Source of the DNA: Chitinophagaceae bacterium
GTDB lineage: Bacteria; Bacteroidota; Bacteroidia; Chitinophagales; Chitinophagaceae
NCBI GenBank assembly: GCA_014379785.1
Contig: JACMLD010000486.1
Span: forward strand, 1 to 7,552
Direction: 5' to 3'
DNA: 7,552 nucleotides
Positions 6,888 through 7,552 of this stretch are shown here, piece after piece. Under the pieces are notes generated by a model. The model ran no database searches, was not told the origin of the DNA, and worked only from the letters and a program-made list of their open reading frames with translations. The stretch's first letter is position 1. Each line of letters begins with the position of its first letter. The position numbers and the translations under genes are program-made.

Positions 6888-7391
6888 ATGATGAATTTAA
6901 TATTTGTGGGAATAATCAGTCTGGCGATTGCTTGCAATACGCCTGTGTCACATCAGAATGTAAAAAATGCAGACAGTACTGAGATGACCGATGACAGTCT
7001 GATAGCTACAACTCCGATTCCGCCGACTGCAGATACCACGACTCTGGGTGGCATATGGTACCTGCAACCTGTCCTTCCATCAGATACGGGAGCAGGTAAC
7101 AGTCCGACCCTGAATATCAGTGTCAGTGAAAGGACATTTACGGGAAATACCGGTTGCAACCGCATGCGCGGCACATTTGAACTCACCGACACCAGTATTG
7201 TTTTTAATCAGAATATGATAACTACAAAAATGGCGTGTCCGGGTTACAACGAAAACGCATTTATCAAAAGTCTTTTCAGGGTCAACAAATATAAATTTGA
7301 CCAGGGTGTGCTCGTGTTGATGTTTGAAACCACTGAGTTATCGCGGTGGACCAGAAAACTGGAAAAGCCATCCAGGATTAATAAAACTTAA
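6888..7391 (+). CDS. META/HslJ-domain lipoprotein
   Basis: A 167-residue envelope lipoprotein. Two adjacent ATGs (6888 and 6891) open a short hydrophobic signal ending LAIAC, with Cys16 the probable lipidation site (Ala rather than Leu at -3 is slightly atypical). Residues about 17-52 are a Thr/Ser/Asp/Pro-rich linker. Residues about 53-157 are a META domain: GGIWYLQ, PTLNISV, then the hallmark TGCNRMRG (88-95), SIVFNQNMITTKMAC (103-117) and a following NAFIKSLF helix. The domain occurs in E. coli HslJ, linked to heat shock and novobiocin resistance, and in many Bacteroidetes lipoproteins; its biochemical role is not known. A longer frame reaches back to 6762 inside the upstream gene but has no signal features until 6888, so the internal start is chosen. 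The 11-nt gap from the TspO-like gene suggests cotranscription; a terminator follows. Confidence 0.87.
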   Translation: MMNLIFVGIISLAIACNTPVSHQNVKNADSTEMTDDSLIATTPIPPTADTTTLGGIWYLQPVLPSDTGAGNSPTLNISVSERTFTGNTGCNRMRGTFELTDTSIVFNQNMITTKMACPGYNENAFIKSLFRVNKYKFDQGVLVLMFETTELSRWTRKLEKPSRINKT

Positions 7392-7405
7392 TGGAGGCAT
7401 TGGGG

Positions 7406-7437
7406 CATGTTTATTGAATACAGAAACATGTAGTTTT
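7406..7437 (+). terminator. Intrinsic terminator closing the kinase-TspO-META gene set
   Basis: CATGTTT (7406-7412) pairs with AAACATG (7424-7430), followed by TAGTTTTTTA. The intervening ATTGAATACAG can add T.G, T-A and G-C pairs with an AATA tetraloop and one bulged A. The stem is shorter and AT-richer than that of the OmpA terminator, but it sits 14 nt after the stop codon and is followed by a run of six T. Confidence 0.75.
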
Positions 7438-7459
7438 TTAAATCTAAAAAAGGGAAATC

Positions 7460-7552
7460 ATGAAGACAAAAACCCAATCTTTTGAAATGGTAATCGACGG
7501 CTTGCCATATATCGTAAGTGCAACGCCTTTTCTTTTCAATGATGAAACAAGA
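7460..7552 (+). CDS. Hypothetical protein, N-terminal 31 residues (3' end outside window)
   Basis: An ATG at 7460 opens a frame that stays open to the window edge for 31 codons and begins MKTKTQSFEMVIDGLPYIV. It has no signal peptide or membrane segment in the visible part, and the pattern suggests a small soluble beta-rich cytoplasmic protein. The leader is A-rich with a weak AGGG at 7451-7454, five bases before the ATG. It starts 29 nt after the end of the terminator hairpin, so it probably has its own promoter, although no clear one is seen. I do not assign a family; the coding call rests on the start context and the position after a terminator. Confidence 0.6.
   Translation, partial: MKTKTQSFEMVIDGLPYIVSATPFLFNDETR

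Overview
The window looks like chromosomal DNA of a member of the Bacteroidota, most likely a Chitinophagaceae-type organism. The reasons are: no gene is preceded by a convincing Shine-Dalgarno site and the leaders are A-rich; a promoter of the Bacteroidetes type (TANNTTTG at -7, TTG at -33) lies upstream of the OmpA gene; several signal peptides end in the Bacteroidetes-like pattern just before Gln; and there is a deoxyhypusine-synthase-like gene and a long-form TspO-family protein of the kind seen in this phylum. The genus is inference only.

Layout. Bases 1-201 are the 3' end of a rightward deoxyhypusine-synthase-family gene. Bases 201-410 are a single large imperfect palindrome that fills the gap to the convergent leftward genes. 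These are a secreted M28 zinc aminopeptidase (413-1975) and, 19 bp upstream of it, rpiB (1995-2441), probably one transcript running leftward. A 151-bp divergent spacer (2442-2592) carries the promoter of an OmpA-type peptidoglycan-binding lipoprotein (2593-3462), which ends in a strong intrinsic terminator (3485-3520). Next come three co-directional genes: a hybrid sensor kinase with a 7TMR-DISM sensor (3625-5988), a TspO/MBR-family membrane protein (6040-6876) and a META/HslJ-domain lipoprotein (6888-7391), closed by a second terminator (7406-7437). A small unrecognised gene starts at 7460 and runs off the end.

How the genes relate. OmpA and the META protein are envelope lipoproteins. The kinase and the TspO-like protein are inner-membrane proteins that probably sense or respond to envelope or metabolite signals. 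The kinase carries its own receiver domain but no DNA-binding output, so its target must lie elsewhere. rpiB is pentose-phosphate metabolism, and the peptidase is extracytoplasmic nutrient or turnover proteolysis.

The window is mostly ordinary core-genome content. The two non-coding signals most worth a second look are the 210-bp nested palindrome between convergent stop codons, and the two terminators that have unrelated stems but an identical 10-nt apical sequence. Three start codons were placed downstream of the longest possible reading frame (3625, 6040 and 6888).
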